Source of the DNA: Cardiobacterium sp. Marseille-Q4385
GTDB lineage: Bacteria; Pseudomonadota; Gammaproteobacteria; Cardiobacteriales; Cardiobacteriaceae
Length of the DNA stretch: 64,000 nt
Assembly (NCBI RefSeq): GCF_916618745.1
Contig: NZ_OU745373.1
Span: forward strand, 1,874,501-1,938,500
Direction of reading: 5' to 3'
The notes below the pieces were generated by a model that had not been told where the DNA came from, did not search any database, and saw only the letters and a program-made list of their open reading frames with translations. Below are positions 9,623 through 19,172 of this stretch, piece by piece. Made by a program: the position numbers and the translations under genes. Positions within the stretch are counted from its first letter, which is position 1. Each line of letters opens with the position of its first letter.

Positions 9623-12600
9623 TCACATGAGCTGAATATGGTTTTGTTCCAGTTCGCTATTGATGCCGAAGCGGGCGATGCTCACCGCTGCGCTGCTACT
9701 ATCCGCATCATAGGCGGGTTCGCCTGTCGCCTGGTCGTAAATAAGGCGCTCGTTGGCGTCTTTCGCTTCCGCCTCTTGCACCATGTGTTCCGCACTCGGG
9801 TTGTTTTTTAGCAGTTCGCTAAAAGTGTTGTGTTCAAGCTGGATGTGGTTGCCTGTGCCGGCATTAAAGTCGAGCAGGGTATCGAGTGTGCCGTCAAACG
9901 GGCTGTGGAAGAGAGAGGGGTCTGCATTTGTGCCGTCGTAATGCTGGGTGGCAGATGCGTTATCGGTATGCCCGGCCGCACTGAGATCCAGGTTGAGGGT
10001 TTGTTCGTGTGGGGCGATAGTTCCGAGGTTAACACCTTCACCGCTTGGGTTATATTCACCGTCGCTATTATGGGGTAAGAGTGTGGGGAAAGCGGGCGTC
10101 GTGTCTATGACTTGGACTGGATGGGTGAGGTCGCCATTTTCCGGATTTGCAGCGGCTGAGAAGTAAGTGACTGCTCCGGTAGCATTGCTGAGAACGACTT
10201 CTTCATGCCCCGCGTTATCGTAGTAATACGCCTGCACGCTGATGACTTTGCCAACATCGGCGGCGGTGATGGTATAGCTGCTACTATTTGCGCCCTCAAT
10301 GGCCTTGCCGTCTGCCATCCAGGTGTACTGGATAATCTCAGGCATGCCATCGGCATCGCTGACGGTGGTGGTCAGGGTTTCACCGATTGCCGCCCTGCCG
10401 TGCAGGGTAACCTGTCCCGGATGGTTCTCGCCGCCATCATTGCCGCTGTCCACGACGGCTGTCGGCGGGCTGATGACGCTTTCTACTTTGCCGGTGTTGT
10501 CGGTGTAGGTGATGCGCACCGTGATGCTTTTGCCACTGTTCTCCGGCGTAATCGCATAGTTTGCGCCTGTTGCGCCGGGGATTTCTTTTCCTGCGACCAT
10601 CCATTGGTAGCTGATATTGCCTTGCACACCGTCGTTATCGTGGATGGCTGCCTGCAAGACTGCACCCGTCGCCGCTGTGCCGCTGATGGCGGCAATGCCG
10701 CCGTGATTGGCCGTGCCGGTGATATTGGCGGTCGGGGTCAGGTGGATGTCATCGGCGATGATACGGGCATCTTCGGTATAGAGGCCGATGCTGCCGCCGG
10801 TGTAGGGTCTTTCGTCATCGGTAAAGGTGGTGATGACTTTGCCGTTGATGCTGATTTCTACGGTATTGCCGTGTTTGCTGATGACAAAATCCTTGGCCTC
10901 CGCTAATGGCCAACTCTCGCTACCGGTTGCCATAAAACGCTGGCCGCCTTTGTAAGCAGGGTCGCGTTTGCCCAGTTCCCAGCCATTGGCACGGGGGACG
11001 AAGTAGTAATAGTGGTCGTTGTCGGTGTAATTCCACACCAGCCAGGCGGTTTCCCACGCATGGGGAGGGGCGTTTTGGCGCAGTTGTTCAGGAGTAGCGA
11101 TGGTGCCGCTGTAGGTGAAGGTATCACCCGTCTGTACGGTGCTAACCACCATGCTGGAAGAGGTGTCTGTCTCGCCGCTGCGTACCATGGGCCCTATTTG
11201 CAAGGCCTGGTTACCGCCGCCGTTGTCGATGATTTCAACTTTTCCATAACCGGCATGTGCCACTTTCCAGTCGCCAAAGGTTTCTTGATCGCTATAGGTG
11301 CTGTGCAGCTTGTGCGAAGAAAAATCGTCATATAGCAGGTAGCCGCTGTTTCCCACTTTTGTGCTTGGCGCACTGACGGGGGTTTCGGTTACGCCATGCG
11401 CATCGGTGTATACCGCCTGCACGGTGATGCTTTTGCCCTGCTGGGCTTTGCCGAGGGTAAGGGTATTGCCGGATACGCCTTCAATGCGGACGTTATCGGC
11501 GTACCAGATGTAAAACACATTATCGTGCGCGAAGTTATCGCCGTCGGTAACGTGGGCCGTGAGGGCCTCACCCACTTTGGCCTCACCGCTGATGCTGACA
11601 TGGCCGACGTGATTATCCGGCAGGCTGTGTTCAGCGACGGTTTTCAGGCTGAGGTCGTCGGCGATGATACGGGCATTGCTGGCTTGCAGGCCGACTTTGC
11701 CGCCGATGAAGGGGTTTTGGCTGTCTTCAAAGGTCACGATTTCCTGACCGTTAATCAGCACCCGCATTTTTCCGCCGTTCTGGATGACGGTGAAGTGTTT
11801 GTCCGCGCCTGGGGCAAAGCTGGGCTCGCTGCCGGTCGCCAGGTAGCGGACGCCGTCGGGGGCAGTGGCATCGCGTTTGCCCAGCTCCCAGCCATTGGCT
11901 TTCGGGATGAAGTAGTAATAGTTATCTACGTCCCGGTAGCCCCACACTGCTCTTGCCGTTTCCCAGGCTTGGGCATTATTGCCGCCCAGCTGTGTGCCGG
12001 TGCTGAGAGTGCCGCTGTATTCGAAATTCGCGCCTGCTTCCGGGCCGGTGATAAGCGCCGACACGTTCTTGTCAGAGGTGATTTCCAGCGCTTTGTTGCC
12101 GTTACCCCGGTCAATGATTTTCGCGTGGCCGCTGTGGTATGCGTTCTCCCAGCCGCTGTTAGTGTCAGCCGTATAGTCTGAGCCGATGGCACGGTTAGAG
12201 AAATCTTCGTGCATGATGTAGTGGCTGTCGGCATCCACGATGGTGGTTTGTACTTCGCCACGACCGATATCAGCCCCCTGCACTTTACTGATTTTGACGG
12301 TGTAATTTTCATTACCTTCCGCTTTACCGTCTTTGAGGGCATCAATGGTGAAATCTGCGCCACTCTCGCCTTTGCGGATGGTGACTTGCTGAGTGCTGAT
12401 ATTGAGGTCAGCGCTGTCGCTTGAGCCGTGTTCGATGGTTACGGTGACGGTCACATCTTCGTTGGCGGGATTGGCAAGTGTCAGACGGTTGGCGAAGTTT
12501 TTGAAATCCGCTTCCATTTCGTGCCCCGGCCACGGCGTGTAGGACTGGAATTTGCCATCATCCGTGTTATCGCCCCAGTTGGCCCAGGTCATCATGTAGG

Positions 12601-13702
12601 TAAATTTTGCCGCTTCAGGATTGGCCTGGATGGCATCAAGGAATTGGCTGAAAAAGTGGATATTCTGGTTACCGCTGCGCTGAATAACGCGGTCGTTATT
12701 CAGGCCAAATTCGGTGAGCGCGGAGACTTTGCCATGTTCGGCAGCCAGCTGGTTGACCATGACAAGGTCGCGCACAGTATCCTGCATCCAGTCTGCATCG
12801 GGCTGATCGTTATCGCTCTGGTAAGCATCGTAGCCCATGATGTCCACATATTTGTCGCCGGGATAAGTGGCAAGGTAATTTTCCTTGCTGCCGTCAAGCG
12901 GGTAGTTAGGCGAATAAGCAAAAAGCAGGTTATCCACGCCTTTGGTTTCGGTCAGATAGTCGTGGACGTATTGCCACAGCGCCTTGAAATCATCTGCGCT
13001 CATGTGACCTTTGCCCCACCAGAACCAGTCGCCGGTGTTTTCATGCAGCGGGCGGAAGATGATGGGGATTTTGCTGCCGTCGCCACGTACCGAGTTATTG
13101 GCTGCCGTCGCAACGGTATCAAGCCAGTCAGTGATTTTGTGGTTCAGGTCGCCACCCGGCAACAGGCGATCAACGGCAACGCTGCTATCAATATCAAAGG
13201 CTTCGCCATCGCTAACCGGATTGTGCAAATGCGAGGAAAGGGTCACAACAGAGCCGAGAGAATCCGCTTCGATAAAGGCTTTGGCAAATGCCTTGCCGGT
13301 CGCATCCGGGCTGCCGTCGGTTTCTACCGGCGGTTCGTCGGTATCAAAGCCGAATACGGCAGGGTATTTGCCTGTCATGGCATGTACATCTGATCTATGC
13401 CCGTGGCTGTCTGCACTGCTGATACCCTCATCAATGGCATGCTGCTGGCCAAATAGGATGCCCTTGCCTTGCAAGTCGGAGAGAGCTTTCAGCAAGGCCG
13501 CGCTGCTATTGGCCTTACCGATGGGCGAGAGATCCAGCTCAACGTGATAACGCGCCGCATCACCTTCATGTACCTGTTTGGCACCGCTAAGGTGCACTTT
13601 TGTGGTATTGCTGACTGGTGAAGTCGTGGTAGGGACGTATGGCGCGGATGCACTTGGATATTCGCTGTTTGTGCGATTAGTAGGGGTTTTGAACTGTGCC
13701 AC
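9623..13702 (-). CDS. large multidomain GH26 glycosidase, likely type I secreted
   Basis: A 1359-residue protein. Residues ~60-410 form a glycoside hydrolase family 26 domain: GILFGQQHA at ~81, the acid/base glutamate in RPLHENTGDWFWWG (E221) and the nucleophile in ALTEFGLNND (E331). GH26 enzymes are mostly endo-beta-1,4-mannanases. A Calx-beta-like segment follows (~415-495), then two ~190-residue repeats with WETA..VW...D..YYYF.P.ANGWELGKRD, each followed by Ig-like modules (ISGxAxxGxxLxAxxxD); two further Ig-like modules follow. The last ~110 residues (DFNAGTGNHIQLEHN, ERLIYDQATGEPAYDAD) resemble the C-terminal target domain of type I secretion substrates. There is no N-terminal signal peptide, which fits. 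Start is GTG 13702 with GGAG upstream. The exporter is probably the HlyB/HlyD/TolC set in this window. Confidence 0.85.
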   Translation of the reverse strand: MAQFKTPTNRTNSEYPSASAPYVPTTTSPVSNTTKVHLSGAKQVHEGDAARYHVELDLSPIGKANSSAALLKALSDLQGKGILFGQQHAIDEGISSADSHGHRSDVHAMTGKYPAVFGFDTDEPPVETDGSPDATGKAFAKAFIEADSLGSVVTLSSHLHNPVSDGEAFDIDSSVAVDRLLPGGDLNHKITDWLDTVATAANNSVRGDGSKIPIIFRPLHENTGDWFWWGKGHMSADDFKALWQYVHDYLTETKGVDNLLFAYSPNYPLDGSKENYLATYPGDKYVDIMGYDAYQSDNDQPDADWMQDTVRDLVMVNQLAAEHGKVSALTEFGLNNDRVIQRSGNQNIHFFSQFLDAIQANPEAAKFTYMMTWANWGDNTDDGKFQSYTPWPGHEMEADFKNFANRLTLANPANEDVTVTVTIEHGSSDSADLNISTQQVTIRKGESGADFTIDALKDGKAEGNENYTVKISKVQGADIGRGEVQTTIVDADSHYIMHEDFSNRAIGSDYTADTNSGWENAYHSGHAKIIDRGNGNKALEITSDKNVSALITGPEAGANFEYSGTLSTGTQLGGNNAQAWETARAVWGYRDVDNYYYFIPKANGWELGKRDATAPDGVRYLATGSEPSFAPGADKHFTVIQNGGKMRVLINGQEIVTFEDSQNPFIGGKVGLQASNARIIADDLSLKTVAEHSLPDNHVGHVSISGEAKVGEALTAHVTDGDNFAHDNVFYIWYADNVRIEGVSGNTLTLGKAQQGKSITVQAVYTDAHGVTETPVSAPSTKVGNSGYLLYDDFSSHKLHSTYSDQETFGDWKVAHAGYGKVEIIDNGGGNQALQIGPMVRSGETDTSSSMVVSTVQTGDTFTYSGTIATPEQLRQNAPPHAWETAWLVWNYTDNDHYYYFVPRANGWELGKRDPAYKGGQRFMATGSESWPLAEAKDFVISKHGNTVEISINGKVITTFTDDERPYTGGSIGLYTEDARIIADDIHLTPTANITGTANHGGIAAISGTAATGAVLQAAIHDNDGVQGNISYQWMVAGKEIPGATGANYAITPENSGKSITVRITYTDNTGKVESVISPPTAVVDSGNDGGENHPGQVTLHGRAAIGETLTTTVSDADGMPEIIQYTWMADGKAIEGANSSSYTITAADVGKVISVQAYYYDNAGHEEVVLSNATGAVTYFSAAANPENGDLTHPVQVIDTTPAFPTLLPHNSDGEYNPSGEGVNLGTIAPHEQTLNLDLSAAGHTDNASATQHYDGTNADPSLFHSPFDGTLDTLLDFNAGTGNHIQLEHNTFSELLKNNPSAEHMVQEAEAKDANERLIYDQATGEPAYDADSSSAAVSIARFGINSELEQNHIQLM

Positions 13703-13859
13703 GGTCGTTGCTCCTTAAAATTTAGGCGGAATTTAAAGGAGTACGATTGTAAAAGGGGTATTGTCGGCAGCATTCTGTCCATTCATTAAGGATTTATCGC
13801 CGCTTGAAACAAATTTAGTCTCTCACGGGATCGTCTCTCGCTGGATAGAGCAGCGGTTT

Positions 13860-14798
13860 TCAGCCGACCAGCCACTGATGCAGCAGGAAGATACCGGAGA
13901 GGGTGAAGACGGAAAGAACGTTGGTGGTGATCATGCTGACCGTGCCGCGATGCGGATAGCCGTAGTGCTGCGCGAAGATGGCGACGGTGTTTGCCATGGA
14001 GATGCCGCCCATCAGTGCGCCGGCAAAAATCACTTCTTCGCTGCCGCCAAAGAGCCAGATGAAGAGCGTGACTAGCGCCGGCATGAGGAAGAGTTTGCCG
14101 ATGGTGATTTGCGTGATGGCGATGATGTTGCCCTCGATTCTGATACCGTTCAGACCGCAGCCGATCACGAAGATGGCGACCGGCGCTGCGGCATCGGCGA
14201 CGAGACTCACCGCGCGGTTGATCGGTGCGGGCAGTTTCCACTGAAACGCCGAGAAGATCATGCCGAGGATGAGTGCCACAATCAGCGGTTTGCGTAGCAT
14301 ATTGAGGAGAATTTTGCCGAGACGCTGGCCGAAGGTGCCTTCTTTGTTGTTACCGTGTGATTCGGCGATAGCGAGAAAGAGCGGGATGAGCATGACGTTC
14401 TCGACCAGTGTGTTCAGCGAGAAATAGATGCCCGCGTTGCCGCCGATGACGCTGAGCAGGAGCGGGTAGCCGATGAAGGCACTGTTGGAAAAGGATTGAC
14501 CAACAGCGCTGACTGCCGCGCCGAGCAGGTTTTGCCCGACCAGGCAGGAAAACACCAGCCCGATAAAGAAGCAGACCAGCGTTGCGGCGGCGTAGCCGAA
14601 GAGATAAGAGGGGATGAAAACTTCGCCCAGGCTTTTTTCCGAGAGGGCGCGGAATATCAGGGCGGGCAGGGCGATGCTGATGACGAAGCGCCCCAGCGCG
14701 GTCAGCCCTTCGAGCGTGAAGACACCGGCGCGCGTGGCGGCGTAACCGAAGGCGATAACGATAAAAATCGGGATGAGCGAAGTAACGATGTTAAGCAT
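13860..14798 (-). CDS. AEC family transporter (auxin efflux carrier-like)
   Basis: A 312-residue membrane protein with about ten hydrophobic helices in two halves, as in the AEC/BART family (malate and other organic acid carriers). Family-typical stretches include FSNSAFIGYPLLLS, IPLFLAIAE and GGISMANTVAIFAQHYG. The two-repeat topology and length fit. The substrate is unknown; malonate, malate and auxin-like acids are known in the family. It is a single gene between the GH26 gene and an unrelated membrane gene. Confidence 0.82.
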   Translation of the reverse strand: MLNIVTSLIPIFIVIAFGYAATRAGVFTLEGLTALGRFVISIALPALIFRALSEKSLGEVFIPSYLFGYAAATLVCFFIGLVFSCLVGQNLLGAAVSAVGQSFSNSAFIGYPLLLSVIGGNAGIYFSLNTLVENVMLIPLFLAIAESHGNNKEGTFGQRLGKILLNMLRKPLIVALILGMIFSAFQWKLPAPINRAVSLVADAAAPVAIFVIGCGLNGIRIEGNIIAITQITIGKLFLMPALVTLFIWLFGGSEEVIFAGALMGGISMANTVAIFAQHYGYPHRGTVSMITTNVLSVFTLSGIFLLHQWLVG

Positions 14799-14871
14799 GA
14801 TGATGGTTGGTTGGTGGATGTGGCTCGCATTCTACGTTCTTTTAAAACGGCTGGCGCAGCGGAGACTGTCA

Positions 14872-14897
14872 GCGCGCGGGATAAAACCTGGATTTGC
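14872..14897 (+). repeat. dispersed AAGCGG-GATAAA repeat
   Basis: GCGCGCGGGATAAAACCTGG then ATTTGC, in the gap upstream of the AEC gene. Confidence 0.5.
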
Positions 14898-14926
14898 GGC
14901 AAGCGGTATTGCTTCGCCCGATGATG

Positions 14927-15451
14927 TCAGCGTTTGCCGGTTTTGTGTATCCAGGCGTCAATATCTCCCGCGCGGCGGTGCAGATAGGCAAGATTGAGCA
15001 GGATGGCGGTCAGGAGGAGCAGGGTGAGGGTGAGGAGTAGCGGCCAGGAGAGGGTTTGTTGCTTCAGGTAGGCGGCAAAGAGCCACAGCAACAGGGGGAA
15101 AGTGAAGACGGCAGTTATGCCGCCCGGTACAACGCGACGGTAGCGCAGTACTTCGGCAATATGGACGAGTAAATGCAGGGTGTGGCAGATGCCGAAGGCC
15201 AGGGCGAGTTCAGGTATGTGCCAGGTGATGGCGATGAGCAATCCGATGGAGGCAAGCAGGTATTCTTCGGCAATCATCACGGCGATGGCTTCGGTGGACG
15301 GGTAGTGCGCCTTGCCGGCGATAAAGAACTCTTTCCGGTAGCGCGGGTCATGCTGCTGTTTTTGTATCCAGGGACGAACCAGGATGATTTCGTCGAATTC
15401 GTGCAGCATGAAGAGCGACAGGATGATGAGGGAGAGGTGGGCAATGGTCAT
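14927..15451 (-). CDS. HXXEE-like integral membrane protein
   Basis: A 174-residue protein with four or five hydrophobic segments. An early HEFDEI and a later HTLHLLVHIAEVLRYRR followed by VPGG resemble the HXXEE domain family, a group of small membrane proteins with conserved His and Glu that may bind metal. The function is unknown. The assignment rests on this motif pattern only. The gene is alone, between the AEC gene and a lipoprotein gene on the same strand. Confidence 0.6.
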   Translation of the reverse strand: MTIAHLSLIILSLFMLHEFDEIILVRPWIQKQQHDPRYRKEFFIAGKAHYPSTEAIAVMIAEEYLLASIGLLIAITWHIPELALAFGICHTLHLLVHIAEVLRYRRVVPGGITAVFTFPLLLWLFAAYLKQQTLSWPLLLTLTLLLLTAILLNLAYLHRRAGDIDAWIHKTGKR

Positions 15452-15556
15452 GGTGGGTGTTAATACGTGCCGGGAATAGCGTTTTCCAGTGGAGGCGCGG
15501 CAGGCAATGTCTCTACGTTTTCCTTTTTGCGCAGCACCATCGTGCTAATGGAGACC

Positions 15557-15584
15557 GCTCAAGCGGCGTAAATACCGGGGTTGC
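15557..15584 (+). repeat. dispersed AAGCGG-GATAAA repeat
   Basis: GCTCAAGCGGCGTAAATACC then GGGGTTGC, immediately before the terminator at 15597. Confidence 0.6.
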
Positions 15585-15596
15585 ACGCTGGTGCAA

Positions 15597-15620
15597 AAAG
15601 CCCCCTTGCGGGGGCTTGTT
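15597..15620 (-). terminator. terminator of the lipoprotein-dehydrogenase operon
   Basis: AAAAGCCCCC-ttgc-GGGGGCTTGTTT. Read on the minus strand it gives AAGCCCCC/GGGGGCTTTTT right after the stop at 15621. Confidence 0.85.
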
Positions 15621-16046
15621 TCATTTTTTGCCGAGCAGGGAGTCAATGACCGGGGTCATCTTGGTTTCTGCGGATTGCCACTTGGTGAGCGACAGTCCTC
15701 CTTTACCGATCAGTTTGTATTCAGCATCGGCTAGGAGTCCGCCGCCGCTATACAGTTTGAGTTCCGCCCAGGAGAGGTAGGGCGTGACATCCCAAGACTG
15801 GCGCGCCGAGTATTCGAGGTAATACGAGCATTGGTCTTTATCCGTTGCTTCTACCATTCGGGTTTCTATGCCATGGTGCCGGAAGCGGTTTTGCAGGACG
15901 GTGACGAAGCCCGGCACAATGACTGCCGTGTTGTTCACGATGCAGACCTCTTTCAGTTGCAGGTCATTGGCAACCGGATGGACGTTGACGCTAGTACAGG
16001 CGGTGAGCAGCGCCATCGCTGCGGCAAGCGGCAGGAGGCGCTTCAT
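15621..16046 (-). CDS. small lipoprotein, Sbal_3080-like
   Basis: A 141-residue lipoprotein from the ATG at 16046 (MKRLLPLAAAMALLTAC), with lipobox LTAC near residue 17. The ATG overlaps the stop of the upstream dehydrogenase gene (ATGA), so they form an operon. The body has short motifs seen in a conserved proteobacterial lipoprotein family (CIVNN near residue 41, SYYLEYSARQSWD, AELKLYSGG). The role is unknown. The longer in-frame start at 16064 would add a non-signal extension and is less likely. Confidence 0.7.
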   Translation of the reverse strand: MKRLLPLAAAMALLTACTSVNVHPVANDLQLKEVCIVNNTAVIVPGFVTVLQNRFRHHGIETRMVEATDKDQCSYYLEYSARQSWDVTPYLSWAELKLYSGGGLLADAEYKLIGKGGLSLTKWQSAETKMTPVIDSLLGKK

Positions 16047-17230
16047 AGTTCTTTCACTTCCCACGGCAGGCCGTAGGCAGCGAGCGCTTCGAGGAACGGG
16101 TCGGGGTCGTGCTGTTCCATGTTGCGGACGCCAGCGGTGTGCCAGATTTTTTCCAGCATCATTTTTGCGCCGATCATCGCCGGCACGCCGGTGGTGTAGG
16201 AGATCGCCTGCGAGCCGGTTTCTTTGTAGGCTTCTTCGTGGTCGCAGATGTTGTAGATGTACACGGTTTTGTCCTTGCCGTCTTTTTTGCCTTTGGCGAC
16301 GCAGCCGATGCAGGTTTTGCCTTTGGTGCGCGGGCCGAGCGAGGCAGGGTCGGGCAGGACGGCTTTCAGGAACTGGATAGGGATGATTTCGCGCCCCTCG
16401 TACATGACGGGCTCAATCGAGGTCATGCCGACGTTTTCCAGCACTTTGAGGTGGTTCAGGTAATTGTCGGAGAAGGTCATCCAGAAGCGCGCGGTTTTGA
16501 TTTCCGGGAAGTGTTTGACCAGCGATTCGAGTTCTTCGTGATACATCATGTAGATGTTTTTTTCGCCGATTTGCGGGAAGTCAAAGACGCGTTTGTGCGA
16601 AAGCGCCGGGGTGGTCTGCCAGGCGCCGTTTTCCCAGTGGCGGGCGTCAGCGGTGATTTCGCGGATGTTGATTTCAGGGTTGAAGTTGGTGGCAAAGGGC
16701 AGGCCGTGGTCGCCGGCGTTGGCGTCGATGATGTCGAGTTCGTGGATTTCATCGAGCAGGTGTTTCTTGATGTAGGCGGTGAAGACGTTAGTAACGCCGG
16801 GGTCAAAACCGCTGCCGAGCAGCGCCATGATGCCGCGCTCACGGAAGCGGTCTTCATAGGCCCATTGCCATTTGTATTCGAATTTGGCTTCTTCCGGCGG
16901 TTCGTAGTTGGCGGTGTCGAGGTAGTCGATGCCGGCAGCGAGGCAGGCATCCATGATGTGCAAATCCTGGTAGGGCAGGGCGATGTTAAGGACGAGTTGC
17001 GGGCGCAGTTCTTCAAGCAGGCGGGTAAGCGCGGGGACGTCGTCGGCATCAATCTGGCGGGTATCAATAGTTACGCCGTGTTTTGCCTTGACGGCAGCGG
17101 CGATGGCGTCGCATTTTGCCAGTGTCCGGCTTGCCAGGGTGATTTTGTGGAAGGTGTTTTTGTCTTCGGCGCATTTGTGGGCGACGACGTTGGCGACGCC
17201 ACCGGCGCCGATGATGAGGACGTGGTTCAT
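16043..17230 (-). CDS. carboxynorspermidine dehydrogenase / saccharopine dehydrogenase family
   Basis: A 395-residue enzyme with an N-terminal Rossmann motif (IIGAGGVANVVAHKCA, residues 6-21). Its long body closely resembles bacterial carboxynorspermidine synthase: LLGSGFDPGVTN, YTTGVPAMIGAKMML and CDHEEAYKETGSQAISY. The known reaction condenses a diamine with aspartate semialdehyde using NADPH to give carboxy(nor)spermidine, later decarboxylated to spermidine-type polyamines. Its decarboxylase partner is not in the window. The arginine decarboxylase gene at 30 kb could supply agmatine and hence putrescine. It is the first gene of a two-gene unit with the lipoprotein. Confidence 0.85.
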   Translation of the reverse strand: MNHVLIIGAGGVANVVAHKCAEDKNTFHKITLASRTLAKCDAIAAAVKAKHGVTIDTRQIDADDVPALTRLLEELRPQLVLNIALPYQDLHIMDACLAAGIDYLDTANYEPPEEAKFEYKWQWAYEDRFRERGIMALLGSGFDPGVTNVFTAYIKKHLLDEIHELDIIDANAGDHGLPFATNFNPEINIREITADARHWENGAWQTTPALSHKRVFDFPQIGEKNIYMMYHEELESLVKHFPEIKTARFWMTFSDNYLNHLKVLENVGMTSIEPVMYEGREIIPIQFLKAVLPDPASLGPRTKGKTCIGCVAKGKKDGKDKTVYIYNICDHEEAYKETGSQAISYTTGVPAMIGAKMMLEKIWHTAGVRNMEQHDPDPFLEALAAYGLPWEVKEL

Positions 17231-17412
17231 GATGGGTTCCTGTGTTGTGTGTAAGCGGTGATTTTAGCGGATTCTGAGGGGCGGGCGTTGCGCGGATTTT
17301 GGATTAGATACAGCCAAGGGATAAACAGAATCGTGCCGCTGCTCGACTCACCTATTGGCGTACTTCCTGTTATTACCGACAATAACCACAAACCCCAACA
17401 ACAGGATCCCAT

Positions 17413-18714
17413 ATGTCACCCAAACCCCTGCTCCTCGCCCTGCTCATCAGTCTGCCTGCCCACGCTTACGATCTGAACGAAGCTTGGGCAGCGGCACGCG
17501 TCCATTCTGCTCAGTACGATGCCGCCCGCCACGCACGCAATGCTGCCCAAGAGCCGCAAACCCAGGCGAAAGCCCGCCTGCTGCCGCAAGTCTCGGCCAA
17601 CGCCAACTACAGCGACCGCGCCCAGGACGCCTACGACAAATACCAAAGCCACGGCTGGAACGTACAAATCAGCCAGCCGCTGTATGACCGTGCCCGCTGG
17701 GACGCCTGGCGCGCCGAACAAATCACCGCCCGCCTCGGCGATAGCCAGCTTGACAACACCACCAGCGAACTTCTGCTGGATGTTGGCAAAGCTTGCCTCG
17801 AAACCCTCACCGCGCGCGACAAACTCACCGCCGTCGCCGCCGAAAAAAATGCCTACCAACTGCAAATCCGCCAGGCCAAAGCGCTTTTTCAATCCGGCGA
17901 AGCCACCATCATTGACACCTACGAAGCCCAGGCGGGCTACGACAGCGCCAGCGCCAAAGAAGCCCGCCTGCAAACCGAGCTTGCCGTCGCCGAAAACCGC
18001 CTCGCCAACCTCACCGGCCTTGACCCCAGTCGCCTCGAAAGCCTCGCCGGCAAAACATTGCCCGACTACCTCACCGTCGCCGGCCAAAAAGAGTGGGAAG
18101 AACAGGCGCTCGCGCACAGCACTGCCGTCCGTGTCCGCACGCAGGAAAGCGAAAAAAGCCACGCCGACATCGCTACCGCCAAAAGCGGTCATCAGCCGCA
18201 ACTCAGCCTTACCGCCGGTTACCAGGATAACCGCAACGACATCACCTATACCGGCGGTAACAACAGCCGCAGCCGCAACAAAGGCGCTTATATCGGTGTG
18301 CAATTCACCATCCCCCTTTACAGCGGTGGCGAAATCGCGAGCCGCGTTCGCCAGCAAGAAGAAACCGCTGCACAAAAAGATGCCGAACTCGAAAACGAAA
18401 AAGCCAGCGTGCGCCTGCAAGTGCGCCAGGCTTACGCCACCCTGCGTGGCCAGCAGGCACAAATCAAGGCACAAGAACAACTGCTCGCCACCAGCGACGC
18501 CAAACTCGAATCCATCCGCCTGGGCCGCCAAGTCGGCGTGCGCAACAACATGGACGAAATCAAGGCCGAACAAGAAAAAGCCCAGGCGGAAGAACAACTC
18601 GCCGAAGCCCGCTACGGCTACATCGAAGCCTACCTGCAACTGTTGCACCTCGCGGGCAAACTGCACGGTGAGGAGGGAAGGGAAGCGGCGCGCAGGCTGT
18701 ATGGATACCAATGA
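17413..18714 (+). CDS. TolC family outer membrane efflux/secretion protein
   Basis: A 433-residue OEP-family protein with a signal peptide (MSPKPLLLALLISLPAHA, cleavage near 18). It has two repeats of long alpha-helical coiled coil typical of TolC, and beta segments such as SANANYSD and LSLTAGYQDNR. TolC forms the outer-membrane tunnel for type I secretion and efflux. It lies 7 kb upstream of the HlyB/HlyD-like genes, on the same strand, with the RTX locus between. It is therefore the natural outer-membrane partner. Divergent from the dehydrogenase gene. Confidence 0.88.
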   Translation: MSPKPLLLALLISLPAHAYDLNEAWAAARVHSAQYDAARHARNAAQEPQTQAKARLLPQVSANANYSDRAQDAYDKYQSHGWNVQISQPLYDRARWDAWRAEQITARLGDSQLDNTTSELLLDVGKACLETLTARDKLTAVAAEKNAYQLQIRQAKALFQSGEATIIDTYEAQAGYDSASAKEARLQTELAVAENRLANLTGLDPSRLESLAGKTLPDYLTVAGQKEWEEQALAHSTAVRVRTQESEKSHADIATAKSGHQPQLSLTAGYQDNRNDITYTGGNNSRSRNKGAYIGVQFTIPLYSGGEIASRVRQQEETAAQKDAELENEKASVRLQVRQAYATLRGQQAQIKAQEQLLATSDAKLESIRLGRQVGVRNNMDEIKAEQEKAQAEEQLAEARYGYIEAYLQLLHLAGKLHGEEGREAARRLYGYQ

Positions 18715-19172
18715 CGAAACCTCTCCGTGGCCGTGTGATAGAGCCAACATTTCCGCTGCTTGGCGGCATTTCCGCCGGCACGGTTATGCCGCGAAATGAG
18801 GGAAATGTAGAGACGTTGCCTGCAACGTCTCGAAAGCAAAAGGCACAGCGACAACCCTCTGTATTTATACCGCTTGGCGGGTCTGGTATTTCTGCCGCCT
18901 GACGCGAGCCCAACAATCACGCCGCTTGAACGCGAACATAACAACCACACCGCTTGGTAATTTCCATCGCACATGAAGCTTTTTTGATAAAGAAAACCAA
19001 ATAAAAAAGGAATTTATGCAAGAAAAAACAATTGTACTATCGCCCTGCTGATGGACTACGATGATTTTATGTTGAAGAAGGAATAGTAATCTATGGATAA
19101 CCTATTGAGACCATACCCATCGAAAGAGATGAAAGTCGCCAGGAAATTATCGGTTCTTATGGAGAAGACCCT
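18715..19172. other. intergenic region with degenerate repeats and possible gene debris
   Basis: Bases 18868-18960 contain about four loosely tandem copies of the dispersed repeat in minus orientation (core ACCGCTTGG or CCGCTTGA). Between 19016 and 19080 two short frames, MQEKTIVLSPC and MDYDDFMLKKE, look like remnants of a decayed gene. No intact gene is seen. Confidence 0.45.

Noticed and set aside
13840..13880. Sequence faintly like a tRNA arm (GGATAGAGCAGCGG)
   Set aside because: No acceptor stem or T-arm could be paired; part overlaps the AEC gene end.
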